This document shows, in pieces, positions 11,701 through 24,185 of a stretch of DNA of 64,000 nucleotides (position 1 is the first letter of the stretch; the number at the start of each line of letters is the position of its first letter). The notes below the pieces were generated by a model that was given only the letters and a program-made list of their open reading frames with translations, did not search any database and was not told the origin of the DNA. Position numbers and translations under genes: made by a program. Source of the DNA: Zantedeschia hybrid cultivar (Eukaryota; Streptophyta; Magnoliopsida; Alismatales; Araceae); contig JARZZO010000008.1 in assembly GCA_030544215.1 (NCBI GenBank), positions 28,559,614 to 28,623,613 of the forward strand. The letters are read 5' to 3'.

Positions 11701-14700
11701 CATCTTCAAAGTGTCCTATCAAATTTGCATTTCTTATTTTAATGTTTTGCTTACATTTACTGATGCCATCACTCTACTGTTGTCACATATCTTGGTTATG
11801 TTATTCTACACGTTTGCATGTCAAACACAGAGATCTTTTGAAGACACTTTTTCATGTTCTGTCTATCATTTTGATTTTGTTTTCCAGAGTCGTGATGATG
11901 CTCGTCAATTCATGAAATTTCTCCATCCAGATCTTGGTGTTGGTAATAGATTTGGCTATCAGAGTGTTGATTAAGCTATACAAAATTGTTTAGCAAGTTG
12001 TATAATTTCTAATCCATCTCTTCGGATACACAGAACTTCCAGAAAGATCTTATGGATCTGATTGTCGTATTTATGTGCCAGAGAATCCCAAAAGCAGGTT
12101 TATCAACGTTTATGTATGATGTCTTCATTCACCATGAAACCTAATTTTCATATTACTCAGCTATCCCTACGAAATGCTTTAGTTTCTGATTTTGGTTTAG
12201 GTTTTTCTAGGAGACCTTGTTTGATGAATTTGTTCTTGCCCATATTTTTGGATGGTGGGGAAAAGCTATAATGATTCGAAACCAAACCCTTTTGTGGGTT
12301 CTTTCTATAGGATTTGAGTTAATGGAGGTCAGTTCTCAATTCACATCAGGTTTTATGCATATTCACATATACCTGGGGATTTTATTCTCTTTGTTTGGCG
12401 TGTTGGTGCAGCTAACTTTCCGTCATATGCTGCCAAACTTTAATGAATGCTGGTGGGACAGTATTATCCTGGATATTCTAATCTGCAACTGGTTCGGTAA
12501 GATTCCAAAAAGTGTTTGCATATGTTTATCAAATAAATATTTTTTCTAAGTTCCGAAGACTGCTTGTTGAATAAATATTTCTTTTAGTTCATGAATTTGC
12601 TTCTCTACATGTATACATAACATTTAAGTTTGCATTAACATCTTTGTTGTTCTCTGAGCATGTTCATATAACAACGAAGGGCAACTTCTTCAGCCCCCCA
12701 AAATAAATAAATAAATAAATAAAGAAGAAAGCCCAAAGGATATATTGTTTAATTTTTTGACTCTTAAATTGGGAATTTACGTTGTTTTATTTTGTTAGAA
12801 CATTTTTCTTGGTATGTAAGAGTTTATGTCTATTTAATTCTTTCTATTAATTTAATATTTGTATGTACCCCTTTTAGAGAGGTTTGGATAAGTTGAAGAG
12901 CAAGTTTATTGATTTGTTTAGGGTTTTCAATTAAGATCACATTTGCAATTGAAACCTTATAGTCTTTATGAACGGTTTGTATGATTCTTTTATGTTCACC
13001 AGAAATTGAAACCATTCATATCCACGGTGAAGACAGTAAAGTTTCACCTTGAGAATTCACTTGATTTAGGCCTCGCTTTGAAACAATTTGGCAGGGTTTC
13101 CAATCATTGGAATCTCTATCATGCCACAATCATTTCCAAATGGAACAGGTTGCCTTGGCTTACGTGTAAAGGGATTTTGAGGGGGAGTACAGAGATAGAC
13201 ATAAAAGGAGAAAGAAGTTGATTCTTCCCGTAATCAAATTTGAGGTAGATTTTAGAAAAGTCACGTGGATTTTAATAATGGAAAGGTGTTAAAAGTTTGA
13301 CATGACAAAAAGGACAATAAAACTTGTTCTTTTTACAAAATAAGTAGGGGGATTAGTGGGAATAGTATGAAAATAATCCATAATCCTGTCACATTTCAAA
13401 AATGCTATCCACGTCTTTCTGTGGGAATATATCAATTAGCATAATGAAGGTTTTGCTATTGTGTTTAGTGCGTAATTATGTACATCATTTCTCTGAAGGG
13501 GCAAACAATGGTTGATTCTATGCCTTTTGGCATATCAAGTTCAGATCAGGAGATGCTGGCAGTGAAGTAATGAACATATGATATTAGTCTTCTCATTTCT
13601 TGATATTGTCTTCACCCTAGGGTCATTAATCAGATGCTAAATGGATGTAATCTAAATGCCTAATGAAATTTTCCTTTTTTCAAAGGATTCAGTCTCCTGT
13701 TGTCTTTATTGTCTTGAAACCTTGATGTAACCATTTCCTTCGCCCTTTGATGGCTCAAAATGCTTCATTGACTTCTCTTCAATTATGATGAAAAACATAA
13801 GAATAAGAACACCCTTAGACTGTTCTTCAAGTCCTAAGGGAAGCTCTTGAAGAAGTTGAAGTCTTAAAGAGGTCTTCAAGAATTCGTGCCTTGAAGAAGA
13901 AGTCTTGAACCCTTGGAATCTTCTGGTCATCTCTTGCATTATTTCAAAATGAAGAAGAGGGGTTGTATTTATAGAGGAGGAGGCTGGCCAGCCTTAACCC
14001 TCCTCCTTTCTTCTCTCATTTGGTTGGATTGGCTGGGAGGGGGTGCAGAACCCACCAGCCTTCCTAGTGGCCTCTCTTTTCTTCTTTGCTTGTTTTTTTT
14101 CCTTGTTTTGGTGGGAGGGAATTTGCATGTAAACCATAGTTAGAACCAAAATTGCAGATTTATCACTCCTGCATTTATGATGTGCAAAAAAACCATTTGA
14201 CATGTGTGATCCATTCCTGTGTGCAGAAAGACCACTTGGGGATTAGGGTTGTAAACGAACCAATACGCTCAATGAACAGCTCATGAGATTACTTGATAAG
14301 GGCTCGATTCGGCTTGTTTATCAAGCTAAATAAACAGGCTTGAACAAAAATTTAAGCTCAGTTCATAAATGAAAGCGAGCTTGAACATAGGTGAGCTTGG
14401 CTTGATTATGTTAGGGAACAGCTCGTTTAAGAACTCGTTAAGAGCTTGTTTAAATACTTGTTAAGAGCTCATTTAAATAATTTGTATCCAATAATTTATG
14501 GTTATGAGACGTCTTAGATAAAGATTAAAATTAAAATTAGAAAGATCAATCATTAAAGGGTACATTGTAAGGGTTAAACTTTAAGGTCCCGTTTGGTATC
14601 GGGATAAGCCAGGGATAAGCCAGGGATATCCCCGTTCCTCGTTTGGCATTGCAAAAAGTCACGAGGATAAGAGGGGTTAAGGGGAATAGGGATAAGGGAG

Positions 14701-17700
14701 CTTAACCCCATTTTTGGGGTTAGATATGGGGATAACTTATTCCACCAAAAAGGTGGAATGACTTATCCTTGCCCCTTAACCTCATTGTTACCCTCATTTG
14801 CCCCTTCTCTTGGTTCATAAAATAATAATATATTTAACTCTAATAATTATTTTATTATTATCTAATGACGTTAAATATATTATTAAATAAAATTCTTAAT
14901 CAAATCGATACCACCTATAGAATATATTATTATATTTATCTTATATATCATTATCTTTAAATAGTGCTAATAAGTATTTTAATATATTATTATATATAAT
15001 ATAATATCATATATTATTATCTTAAATTAGTATTTGTACTTAAATTATTAGTATTAGTACTAATAAGTATTAGTATTACATCGTGTTCTTAAAATAGTAA
15101 TATAATTAACTCTAATAACAACTTTATTTCTAGTTAATGACATTATGTCATTAAATAGAAATATGAATCAAGCCAATACGGATGGAATATATTATTATAC
15201 TAAATAATAGTAATAAGCATCTTTAATATATTATTATACATAATATAATAATATATCTTATTATCTTAGATAGTACTAATAAGTTTTTTAATATATTATT
15301 ATATATTATAAAATAACATATATTATTATCTTAAATTAATATTAGTACTTATATTAGTAATATTAGTACTTACATACTAATATTAGTATTAATAAGCATT
15401 AGTACTACATTGGATTTATAAAATAATATACTTAAATTCAATAACGGCTTCATTACTAGCTAATGACATAATGTGTACTTTAATATATACTTTAATATAT
15501 ACTTAAATTCAATAATACTTAAAATAATATATATAATACTTAAATAAATCTATAAGCATCTTTAATATATTTTATATGTAATATAATAATATACATTATT
15601 ATTTTAAATAACACTAATAAATATTTTAATAGATTATTATATAATATAATACATATATTATTATCTTAGATTAGTATTAGTACTTACATACTAGTATTAG
15701 TACTAATAGACATTAGTATTACATCGGATTTATAAAATAATAATATAATTAACTTTAATAATAGTTCATTTACTATATTGAATAACACTATTAAGTTTAT
15801 TTAATATATTATTATATTCTAATTATATGTTAATTATGTGTAGTATAAATTGAGTGCCTTTAAAATATATTTAAATTCAATAACTTGAATTAAGTATGTT
15901 TAGTGTATCATGATACGAGTAATAAAAAATAAAAAAGTATTTACACTTAATATACTACATATATATTGAATATATAGTTATATTACATAAAATAATATAA
16001 TACCCATGTTACTTTAGATTAGAAGGGTAGCAATGTCTTTTTCACAACTTATCTTCCATACTGTGCTCATTTTCACCAAATAGAGAATAGGATTAACTTT
16101 TTTCTTATCCCCTCACATACCAAACACATCACAGAATAAGGATAGGGATAAATTAATCTAGGTTAATTTATCCCTATTCTTCCCCTTTTCTATCCCGATA
16201 CCAAACGGGACCTAAAGAGTAGGATGTGAAAAGCAGTATAGATATTGGGGTCGCTTACATTGGCCTTAAGTTGAAATAGATTTTAACATTTTACATAATT
16301 TTTATTAAATAATTTAAAATAGATACTATCAATAAAAATACAAATTAGAAAAGTTAATGACTAATGAACTGTCTTTATAATTAGACAGGGGGCGTCGGTC
16401 AGGCTCGTGGAAATGCACACAGTGGGGGTTGGCATTGGGTTTGGAAGATTAGTCCTACATCGGGGGATTTCAAAAGTTGGGGATCAGAACTCTCTTTAAA
16501 AAGTGAACCCTTCCCTTATTTCCTGACCTGCGTACGTACAAGTGCCAACTGGGCACCAGCAAGTCCAAGTACATTAATGGGCATATAGACTGGGCCTACT
16601 GGGTTGTCTTGTAATTTAAACTTTTGGGCCATGTTCAGTTTGTTTGCTGGGTGAATTGGGCTCTGGAACTCGTGAGTTCATTTCAAACTTGTCGAGTATC
16701 TAAATGAGCCGAGTTTGAACGGTATGTTTTGAAGCTTGGTCGAGTTCGAGCCGTGTTCACGCTGGATGAGAGATGATAAAGCCAAGTTTGAACAGTGTGA
16801 AACTTGGCTTGACTTGACTTGTTTGCACCCCTATTGGAGATGTGCGAATTTGTGGTCTTTTTGCGCAACATTGGTATCCTTAATGATGTATGTGAAAGTT
16901 CAGATGCAGTTCTAAATCTGCAATTTTGCTCCAATAATGGTTTATATGCAAAAAACCTTTTCTCTTTTCTCTTTCGTTTTTCCCCTTTCCCTTGCCATTC
17001 ACAATCTCTCCCTCCTCTTTCCTTCTCCTTTTGTGCATTGGCAAGCAGGGGCCTGCGGGACTCATGCCCCCTGCGAGCCTCTATCTTCCTTTTTTTTATA
17101 TTTTAAGCTTCTAAAGTCAGGAGAAAGGGTGCAATGTTTTAAAACAAGGGGTATTCACACTTGGCTTATTCTGATTTAAGGGAAAGTTTTCCAAAATGAA
17201 CCAAACCCAAACAACAAATGTTCAGTTTGATTTGGTTTGGTTCTGTTAAACTGAATTGAATGTTATTTTAGTTCTTATAATTTGAAAATAATTTAAAGTT
17301 AGCTGGGTGGACCCATGGTCCATGAACTGGAATGGCTGTCCATCAAGCTGCTCATGTTGGTAGGCTCAAACAAGGGCCTGGGTTGGACGCACAGTTAAAT
17401 ATGCTAAGGGTATAATACAGCAAAAAACCTACTTTAGGAAAAATTCCTATAACCTCTGGATTCAGTAAAAACTTATTGTAATCTCACTTTTATTAAGAAA
17501 AGGCCCTTTTTCAGGGTGTTTTTTTCAAAATATTTCAAAATATTCAGGTTTTTTTTTTAATTCTTTGGAAGTTTTATAAATAAAAGTGAGATTGCAGGTT
17601 TTTTTTCTGAATGCAGAGGTTATAAAGAATTTTTGCTAATTTCAGTGGATTAGAGGGACCAAAAACTAAAAACTGCAAAAATGTTTGGATATGATTTGAC

Positions 17701-20700
17701 CCTCCAAACATTCGTCCTGCAAAACTGCAATGCTGCGAAAGTTGTCCCCTCCAGGGGAACCAGGACGAATGAAGGATCCCCAAAGTCATTTTAAATGATG
17801 AAGAAAACAATTAAAGTTGCACAAAAATATAGGAGTTTCAAATGATTTATTAACGCATACAAATATTTTTGAATTATATGTAAGTTTCAGTTTATGGTTC
17901 AGTTTCAAATGTTTTCAAACCAAATAAAACCAAATTGACCTCCCAAACCAAATGAAGCCAAAATTTGGTTTGACTTGATTTGCCTTTTGGTTCAAACCCA
18001 ATAGTGAACATTTAAAACCCCTTCTTGAATCACCCGGTTTGTCCAGACCCAGAATCAAATTAGTCACCCACCGGAACAAGAAAAAGCCTGGCTTGACTTT
18101 TTCATTCTTAACAACATGCTGAGACTGAGATTCTCATGAGAACAAAAACAATGAAACTGACACATGCTTTTTCACAATTCATGTATATGCCAGGATAAAA
18201 TCAATTAAAGGACATCCATTAGCAATGGAGAAGATGGCTGGAACAATTTTAGATTTTTCACTTTTAAATTTCAGTTTGTTGGTAAGCTTGTTATTGTTAA
18301 GTTCCATAAAGCTATATTGCTTTTGAAACCCTAAAAATGAGAGTTGATGCTTTTGACATGTCTGACATGGACAGGGGTCAACATGGATAATTTAATTTTC
18401 TTAGAAGTGTTCCCTGAATCATAGGTCAGAATTGGTAGTGAGATTGCTGCTGTCTGCTTCAAAATGGTGCAATAAGGACACCAAGGGTAACGAAGCAGTG
18501 GAATCGCGGGATCATCAGTCTAAGAAAACATCAGATATCCAACCTACAATGTGGTCTTTTTTTGCCCAAATATCACTTCTTGATTATGCTTTAGTTATGC
18601 TTGTACTGTGAACATGTAGAGCTGTTTTCTGTTTATGCATCTTATACTTTGTCTACTTGACTGAAAGAGAAAGCTGTTGAAAAATGTTTGATAATAATTT
18701 CCTGATGAGTTTGTCTTCTCTATATTAGTATCATCATTTGCAAAACTCAGGTATCCCAGTTACGCCAATGTGCACAGTCAAACCAAACACATTTTAGCTT
18801 TGGAAACTCAGATCTTTGGACTTGATTGCACATCAATGACTGGAAAAGGGAAATGAAGAAAAAATATGCCCTATACATGTTTCTTTAACCTCAAAGTGGA
18901 TTTTATGCTATCTAATTTATTTCTCCTTACTGTTGCATTCATGTTTCTCAGGCATCTGGGCTGGAATGCGTACAGTTCGGTATTTTGATGGAAAAACATA
19001 TGAGTGGGTTAGTATAAGCCGCCAACCAAATATCATTGGTAAGGTATGTCCTGAATAGCTTTGGTACTTTTATAATTTTAATTATTTTCCCGACAATTGA
19101 CCAATTATGCATGTGAAGCATTTTGGTTTACAATTATTAATAGACAATCATGTTCAATCATGATAATCTTTTCATTTTCCCTGGTGGCCAATTGTTGCAA
19201 TTAAGGCAGAAGACTCTTTAGGGAGGTCGATATTGCAGTTCCATATTATAACAAATGACTTATTTTTATGAGGCTTTGGCTTTTTAACTATTGTCTTGTT
19301 ATAAATTTGATCTTTTACCTGGGGCTAATATCACGGCTGATCATAGGGGTAATTCTCTCTCTCACACCCCACCCCCAGTTAAAAACATGGGAAAAGAAAT
19401 CACAGTGGGGAAGGGATTCTGTTTGTATTGTTTGGTCCTAACCTAAGCTCTTGCAGGCCATATTCTTGTATAGAGTTATTCAACAGAAGACATGCCTAAC
19501 GTGAACTGTTGATGTTGTTCTCTTTCTGAATTGTCTTCTGTAGGTTTATCTCTGTTGACTGGTGGCTCATGATCTGAGATGTGGGTCACAACATCTTTCA
19601 TGGCTCAGTGTTTTAATTGTCTTCTGATGCATTATCCAAGATGTATGATCAATGATAGAAGGGCAAAGTAGTTAGATCCTGATCATATGATCTCCACGCT
19701 AAACATGACTCTTGATTATGCTCTTTCAAAACTTATCCAAGAGTACCTTACAATCCAATATACACGTGTCACAGCTTATAACTAATGTTTACTCATTACG
19801 TGAGCTACTGTCTAATGCCAATCTTGACATCACTGCCACGACTTAAATTAGTCTTTGTCGTCATTTTGTGTCATCTTTAACATACAGGCATATTTATATC
19901 CTTTTCATTCAGATAATGGCTGTTTATGTTTTCTCTTTATATAGAATTTTCTCATGACCCAATTGTTCTTTAACCTTGTTAGTGCTTTTTCCTATTTAAC
20001 ATGTTGAATCTTCTGCTCCATTGATTATTTATTCCTAGCAGAGGATGAATCTGACCATGCCATTCATGATAAGATAGTGTACTTAGAAACTTGGCTTCGA
20101 TGGAATGTAAACTTTTTTCCACAAAAAGTTTATAATGCTAATGTATGTTGGAGTAGAAAATCTTAATCTAGAGTTTCCCTTCTTGTTCTCCATCTCCTTC
20201 TGCTATTGATGTCTTCTCATCATTTTCTTCCTCCTAGGCTCAGCCACAAAGGATCTTCCACTTCTTATTTTCCTCTTTATCCATTTAAATTTTTGTTCTA
20301 ATTTTAAAAATGGCATATTTCATCTGCTTGGCAGAATGCTATAACTTTTGAAAATGCTATTAGACCCTGTATATTGTACCAGAGATTGTTGTCTGCCTTC
20401 CTGGCAAAAATGCTATCCGGTGCTGTCTGGCTGCTGCTGGTGCTTCGTGATATGGTGGGAGGGGACAACTGATGAGTTTGTTCCAGTGTAGAGAGGGTTG
20501 CCTATAGCCTACCAGTTGCAGCAGCGGCAGTGGTACTGGTGCAAATCTGACTACTGCTGCTGGTGCTGAGCAACAGGGTGAAGAGGACAACCTGCACCTC
20601 TCAACCTTGTGTGTGGCATCCATTTTAGGTTCTTTGCTCAGCACTACAACAAGGGTGTATGGGGAGGTGATGGCTGTTGCCATTCTGCCTTCATTGATTT

Positions 20701-23700
20701 GCAACAGCCAGTCTGATCTATGAGGATAATGCCAGCAACGGTGCCTTCTGTGCTGATCCGGGCTGTTGCCAGTGCTGTTCAAGGCAGCCGTGATATTGCA
20801 CTATCCATTTTGGCTGCTGGTGCTGATGGCTTCCTTGTCATGGCTACCAAGCACCAATCTAGCTGCTGTTGGTCCTGGACAACGCAGCAATTTGTTCCAT
20901 TTGATCAGAGTGATACCAAGGGGGCCAGGTGGGTGCCTTGCCCCTTTCTTCCTTACCCTTTGTACGTGTATAACAGTGATGATGGTGCCAGTTGTTGCCA
21001 GTCATCAGGTGACAATGGGCATGCCACCAATGCTCTCATTCCTCTTTCCAGCCACATCCGTGATGGTAGCTATATTGGAAGGAAGGTGATGAGAGAGGAC
21101 CAATTAGCCCTTGCATCCCCATTCGGGCTCCAGGTGATGGCAGAAAAGGAGGGAGGGAGAATAAGGAATAGGAAGATCACAAGATTCTCAGGGTCTGGGG
21201 ACTTGAGAGATGGATAAATTTCTCTTGAAGAGGGAAATAGGGGAAGTCAACATTTGTTCTTTTGGGGCTGATGTATGCTCGCTCTGGAATATATTCAAAC
21301 TGTTCTTGAGCTGTTGAAAGACGTTTCTGGGAATGAACTATTGTCCTTTTTTACAAGATTAACTATTTTTTTGGGCATCAAGCTGATATTGAAAATCTTG
21401 CCCTGAGGAATATAATGACCATCTTTTGTTTTTGCCTTGCTTACCATAATGTTAACAACAATAACCATATTGCAACATCAATCTAGGATCGACTTTACGA
21501 AACCATAATGTTCACTACAATAACCATAGTGCATCATCAATCTAGCATTGACTTTGTGGGCAGTCAAGCTTGATGATCGGTTTTTGGTCTGGTACAAACT
21601 TAAAGGCAATAGACATCTCTTGGAGCAGTTTGGAGGTGTTAAGAGTATACATTGGATACAATTTTCACATTTGCCATTTATTTAACCAGTACAAGTTTAA
21701 GGTTAGTTTAAGAAATAGAAGCAGGAAGCAGGATCTGATCGATTGGGTGTTTGTCAGACTATTTCATATTGGTGGGGCTCTGAGACCTTGTGATCAGTTG
21801 TAATTTGAATGGTGACATGCTCTGAAGGTTTGAGATCAATTTTTTTTCTGAAACCTTTCTTCCTTGACCTTTCTGCTTATCTGATAATTTTCATAATTGC
21901 CTTCCTAATGCCGTCTATGATCTTCTCTCTGTTTGGCCTTCTTTACACCTTTCACTTTGGTTCTTTCACTAATTAAATGCTATCAGTGTAGTTCTTAAGG
22001 TCCCATTCTTTACTTGTTATCTTGTATTGATCAGATCCATAAATCAGTTATCGTCATCATGTCAAAAATGATTGACGGAAGGCAAGTAGTCAATCTTCTT
22101 CAGCAACATGACAAGAGGCTGGAACTCTTTGAACAGAGCAAGGAAGGACTACACAGGGTGTTCTTTGATTTGCAGAAGGAAATGCCTGTACTATTCCAAC
22201 ATTTTCTATGTAATGGGAAGAAGTCATCTATGCTGTCTTCTCTTCAACCTCTGCCTTCTATTCCTGAGATCGTTACTTTCAAACAGCCTAGCATTGATTG
22301 GAGAGACAAGAATGACAACACTAATATGAAGGTAATCCTTATTCGTCTCCTAGTGTGGCCAATTTTCTCTTTCTTCAAGGACCTTTGACTATCTTACACA
22401 AGTTTTTAATAGTCAGTGTTTTTGGAGCATTCCAGAAGGCTATGCCACTAGGCAGTGTTACATTTTTTGATGATATCAAATGGCCTAGATATAGCTTCTT
22501 CAGGACTAGAGCAACCTTTCTTCAAGCAAGAAGGGGAAGTCACAGATTTTTACATAGTTGAATTGTGAAAGGTGCATGATGTGGAAGTGTCCCTTTCAAG
22601 GACACAAGTGTAAAGTGTGGTTGACAATTGAGGATGTTGAGCATTGTGGGATGATCAATCTTCTCCTTAACATTTGCCAAGGAATATTTAAATATTTTAT
22701 AGAGATTAATTACCTTCTTTGTCTGGTGTTTAATTTTGTCTCGACATTAAGCAACTTGCATGTGATATACAGAAGACGTCCAAGCACTCTGATGTTTTGT
22801 GCTTTTATCAAGTGACAGTTATTCCCAGAAATAGACAAATATCATCTTTTGAATCAAGCAAATTAAAATAACAGAAATACAAATTCGATCACTTTTATAG
22901 CCGACTACAGAAGATACTTATCCTAACATATAGATGCAAGATCTCCTGAATTAGACATCTGGTTTAGAAGTTATATGAATGTCAGAATTGAATTGAGCTG
23001 CTCTAGGGACTGCAGATCGGATGATCGATGGAGATAACTCTGTTGTCAATTTGATGAGTCAGGTTGATCTTATATTTCAGGTCTATATATCTACTTTATT
23101 GTAAATGGTGCTTTACTCTGAATTTTGTCTTTCAACTTTGCTTGTGCTTTACTCTCAATTCTGTCTTTCAGCTTTGCTTCCCTTGTTCCTGTAAGATTAG
23201 AGTCTTCATGTTTTAGAATTAATCTACTTTCCATCTTGCTGATTTCGGCTTTTATTACCTTTGAAGATGAAACGGACCCTAAGCCAATTCACACCTGCTC
23301 AATGGGACAAAGATCAGTGGCACCCTCTACTTGGACCACGGAGGTTCATCCAAGTTCTCAGCTTGTGCATTGTGTTTATGACGGTCGAGCTTAATACATT
23401 TTTCCTCAAGTTTTGCCTCTGGATACCTCCTAGAAATCCGTTGGTTGTATATAGATTGATCCTTTGGTGGTTAATTGCAATACCAGCTATTCGTGAATAC
23501 AACAATTATCTGCAAGACAGGTCCTCTCTTGTTCTCTGGCTGTGCATTAGTGATCGATCCACCCTTCTCTTTCCCCTTTGCGCTCAAGTTCTACTTGCTT
23601 TTCTTTTTACTCCAGTAAACCCTTGAAGAAAGTGGGAGCATTCTGTTGGCTTTCACTTGCGATCTGCATAGTAGAGCTCCTTACTTGTGTCAAGTTTGGA

Positions 23701-24098
23701 CAAGGTGAGAACATAGTTGAACATCATTTACTAACCCAGTTTCTTGACACTGCAAATAAAAACAGGCTACGACCCTCGATATTAGTTATCACTATTTGGA
23801 GCTTTTGCAATAAGCAAATCGTGGCATGTTTTTATTGACCATGTCAAAAATGGTGTCAAGAGAGTGTGTTGACAACCATTTTCCTACATCGATGAATCAT
23901 GATCTTTTCCTTTTTTTGTGTTTAAAAGATCCTATCATGTCAAATTGACATCCTGATTATTAATCCCCAGGTTTATTTCCCAATTCAATGCCTCGGTGGC
24001 TTATAATCTTTTGGGCCTCTGTTGGAGCATCTCTCTTCATATTCTTAGCTGCGTGGGCGTGGCATAACCATAGAACCTTAATGAAGAAGAGGCACTGA
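8703..24098 (+). CDS. PSS1: Phosphatidylserine synthase 1 (base-exchange type), 12 coding exons
   Basis: Makes phosphatidylserine by exchanging the head group of an existing phospholipid for serine, an integral ER-membrane reaction in eukaryotes. Coding exons: 8703-8854, 9177-9242, 9310-9369, 10103-10193, 11888-11942, 12034-12113, 12211-12327, 12412-12496, 18952-19043, 23267-23520, 23616-23704, 23971-24098. All junctions are GT-AG and the reading frame closes exactly: 1269 nt, 422 aa, close to the length of known plant PSS1. Recognition rests on DPWTAWAYKPRTI near residue 30, DDARQFMKFLHPDLG, DEFVLAHIFGWWGKA, the family core LPNFNECWWDSI, and WIPPRNPLVVYRLILWWL. Several hydrophobic spans (about residues 39-57, 75-95, 107-125 and the last 100 residues) fit a multi-pass protein. 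It ends in a basic KKRH tail. The start is the first ATG after the 8679 acceptor. Introns 8 (6.5 kb) and 9 (4.2 kb) are enlarged by repeats. No broken codon or missing core residue seen, so the gene looks functional. Confidence 0.95.
10718..10744. repeat. GA dinucleotide microsatellite in PSS1 intron 4
   Basis: An uninterrupted GA run of about 13 units, flanked by sequence with repeated GCCTTGCCT / GGCAAGG-like words that fold back on one another (10435-10820). Confidence 0.9.
11128..11514. mobile_element. Mutator-type foldback MITE, copy 2, in PSS1 intron 4
   Basis: A 387-bp near-perfect palindrome with termini GAGTAATAC and GTATTACTC, flanked by a perfect 9-bp duplication AAGTTTTAA at 11119-11127 and 11515-11523. 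The two arms match nearly to the centre, including the GC-rich block GGTCGGCCCCGAGGTCCCCT and its complement. It shares termini and the GGTCGGCCCCGA word with copy 1 at 1788. The close match of the arms suggests a younger insertion than copy 1. Because it lies in an intron, every PSS1 pre-mRNA would carry a roughly 190-bp-stem hairpin. Confidence 0.9.
12497..14235 (+). other. PSS1 intron 8, proximal part
   Basis: No coding exon could be placed here. A stretch at 13680-14110 has AAGAAG/CTTGAAG-rich text, a TATA-like GTATTTATAGAGG at about 13966 and a GC-rich tail. It resembles the promoter and leader of a retroelement LTR, but I found no matching second copy or termini. Confidence 0.4.
14244..16833. 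mobile_element. hAT-type element in PSS1 intron 8, carrying a nested element
   Basis: The left terminus TAGGGTTGTAAACGAACC and the right terminus, in reverse complement TAGGGGTGCAAACAAGTC, form hAT-like inverted ends. The flanks are TTGGGGAT (14236-14243) and TTGGAGAT (16834-16841), an 8-bp duplication with one mismatch. Both arms carry GAGCTTGAAC/GTTTAAG-type words. Without the nested Tourist-type element (14585-16212) it would be about 960 bp and non-coding. One mismatch in the duplication and diverged ends point to an old insertion. Confidence 0.7.
14585..16212. mobile_element. Tourist-type (PIF/Harbinger) element nested in the hAT element
   Basis: A 1628-bp element with matching termini GGTCCCGTTTGGTATCGGGA and its complement, flanked by TAA at 14582-14584 and 16213-16215. 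The interior (about 14810-15990) is extremely AT-rich and made of diverged direct repeats built on words such as TTAATATATTATTATATA and TTAGTATTAGTACTAATAA. There is no transposase frame. The repeats explain its unusual length for a non-autonomous Tourist-type element. Confidence 0.85.
17408..17640. repeat. Imperfect foldback repeat in PSS1 intron 8
   Basis: The left arm, with ATTCCTATAACCTCTGGATT and TAATCTCACTTTTATT, is mirrored by the right arm, with AATAAAAGTGAGATTGCAGG and GCAGAGGTTATAAAGAAT. The arms enclose a T-rich centre. No clear target duplication was found, so I call it a repeat and not an assigned element. Confidence 0.55.
21444..21559. repeat. Tandem duplication of about 58 bp
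   Basis: Two adjacent diverged copies of a unit containing ACCATAATGTT, CAATAACCATA and CATCAATCTAG. They differ at roughly ten positions by eye. No function is suggested. Confidence 0.75.
22014..22331 (+). pseudogene. Exon-like open frame of unknown origin inside PSS1 intron 9
   Basis: This frame has normal protein composition and is bounded by splice-like signals: an acceptor-like TTGTATTGATCAG ends at 22036 and a donor AAG/GTAATC lies at 22331. It reads through a charged, probably helical stretch (LLQQHDKRLELFEQSKEGL) and then KEMPVLFQHFLCNGKKSS. I do not recognise it. It could be an exon of a gene fragment carried in by a transposon, or a decayed retroelement coding region. It does not belong to PSS1, whose frame is complete without it. 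Downstream frames at about 22430-22560 look like weaker continuations. Confidence 0.35.
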
Positions 24099-24185
24099 TC
24101 GGGGCGCATCATTCTTTTTAGATGTATCTGTACATATCCATTTGTGTTAAGTAGAATGTAAAGCAATCTGACTTTGCAGATGGCA
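24099..24185 (+). other. Probable start of the PSS1 3' UTR
   Basis: T-rich sequence follows the TGA stop, with an AATGTAAAG near-signal at about 24154. No canonical AATAAA is close, so the cleavage site is uncertain. Confidence 0.35.

Larger units (their letters stand above)
19044..23266 (+). other. PSS1 intron 9 (4.2 kb)
   Basis: No PSS1 exon is missing here: residues encoded by exons 9 and 10 join directly in related proteins. The intron contains a CTG/GCC-rich block (20400-21200) with long but featureless open frames, a 58-bp tandem duplication (21444-21559) and one exon-like frame (22014-22331). Confidence 0.6.

Noticed and set aside
14236..16841. The hAT and Tourist termini as a single autonomous transposon
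   Set aside because: Termini differ, target duplications differ in size, and no transposase frame exists inside.
20360..21217. Open frames in PSS1 intron 9 as genes
   Set aside because: CTG/GCC-rich low-complexity translations on both strands with no recognisable features.
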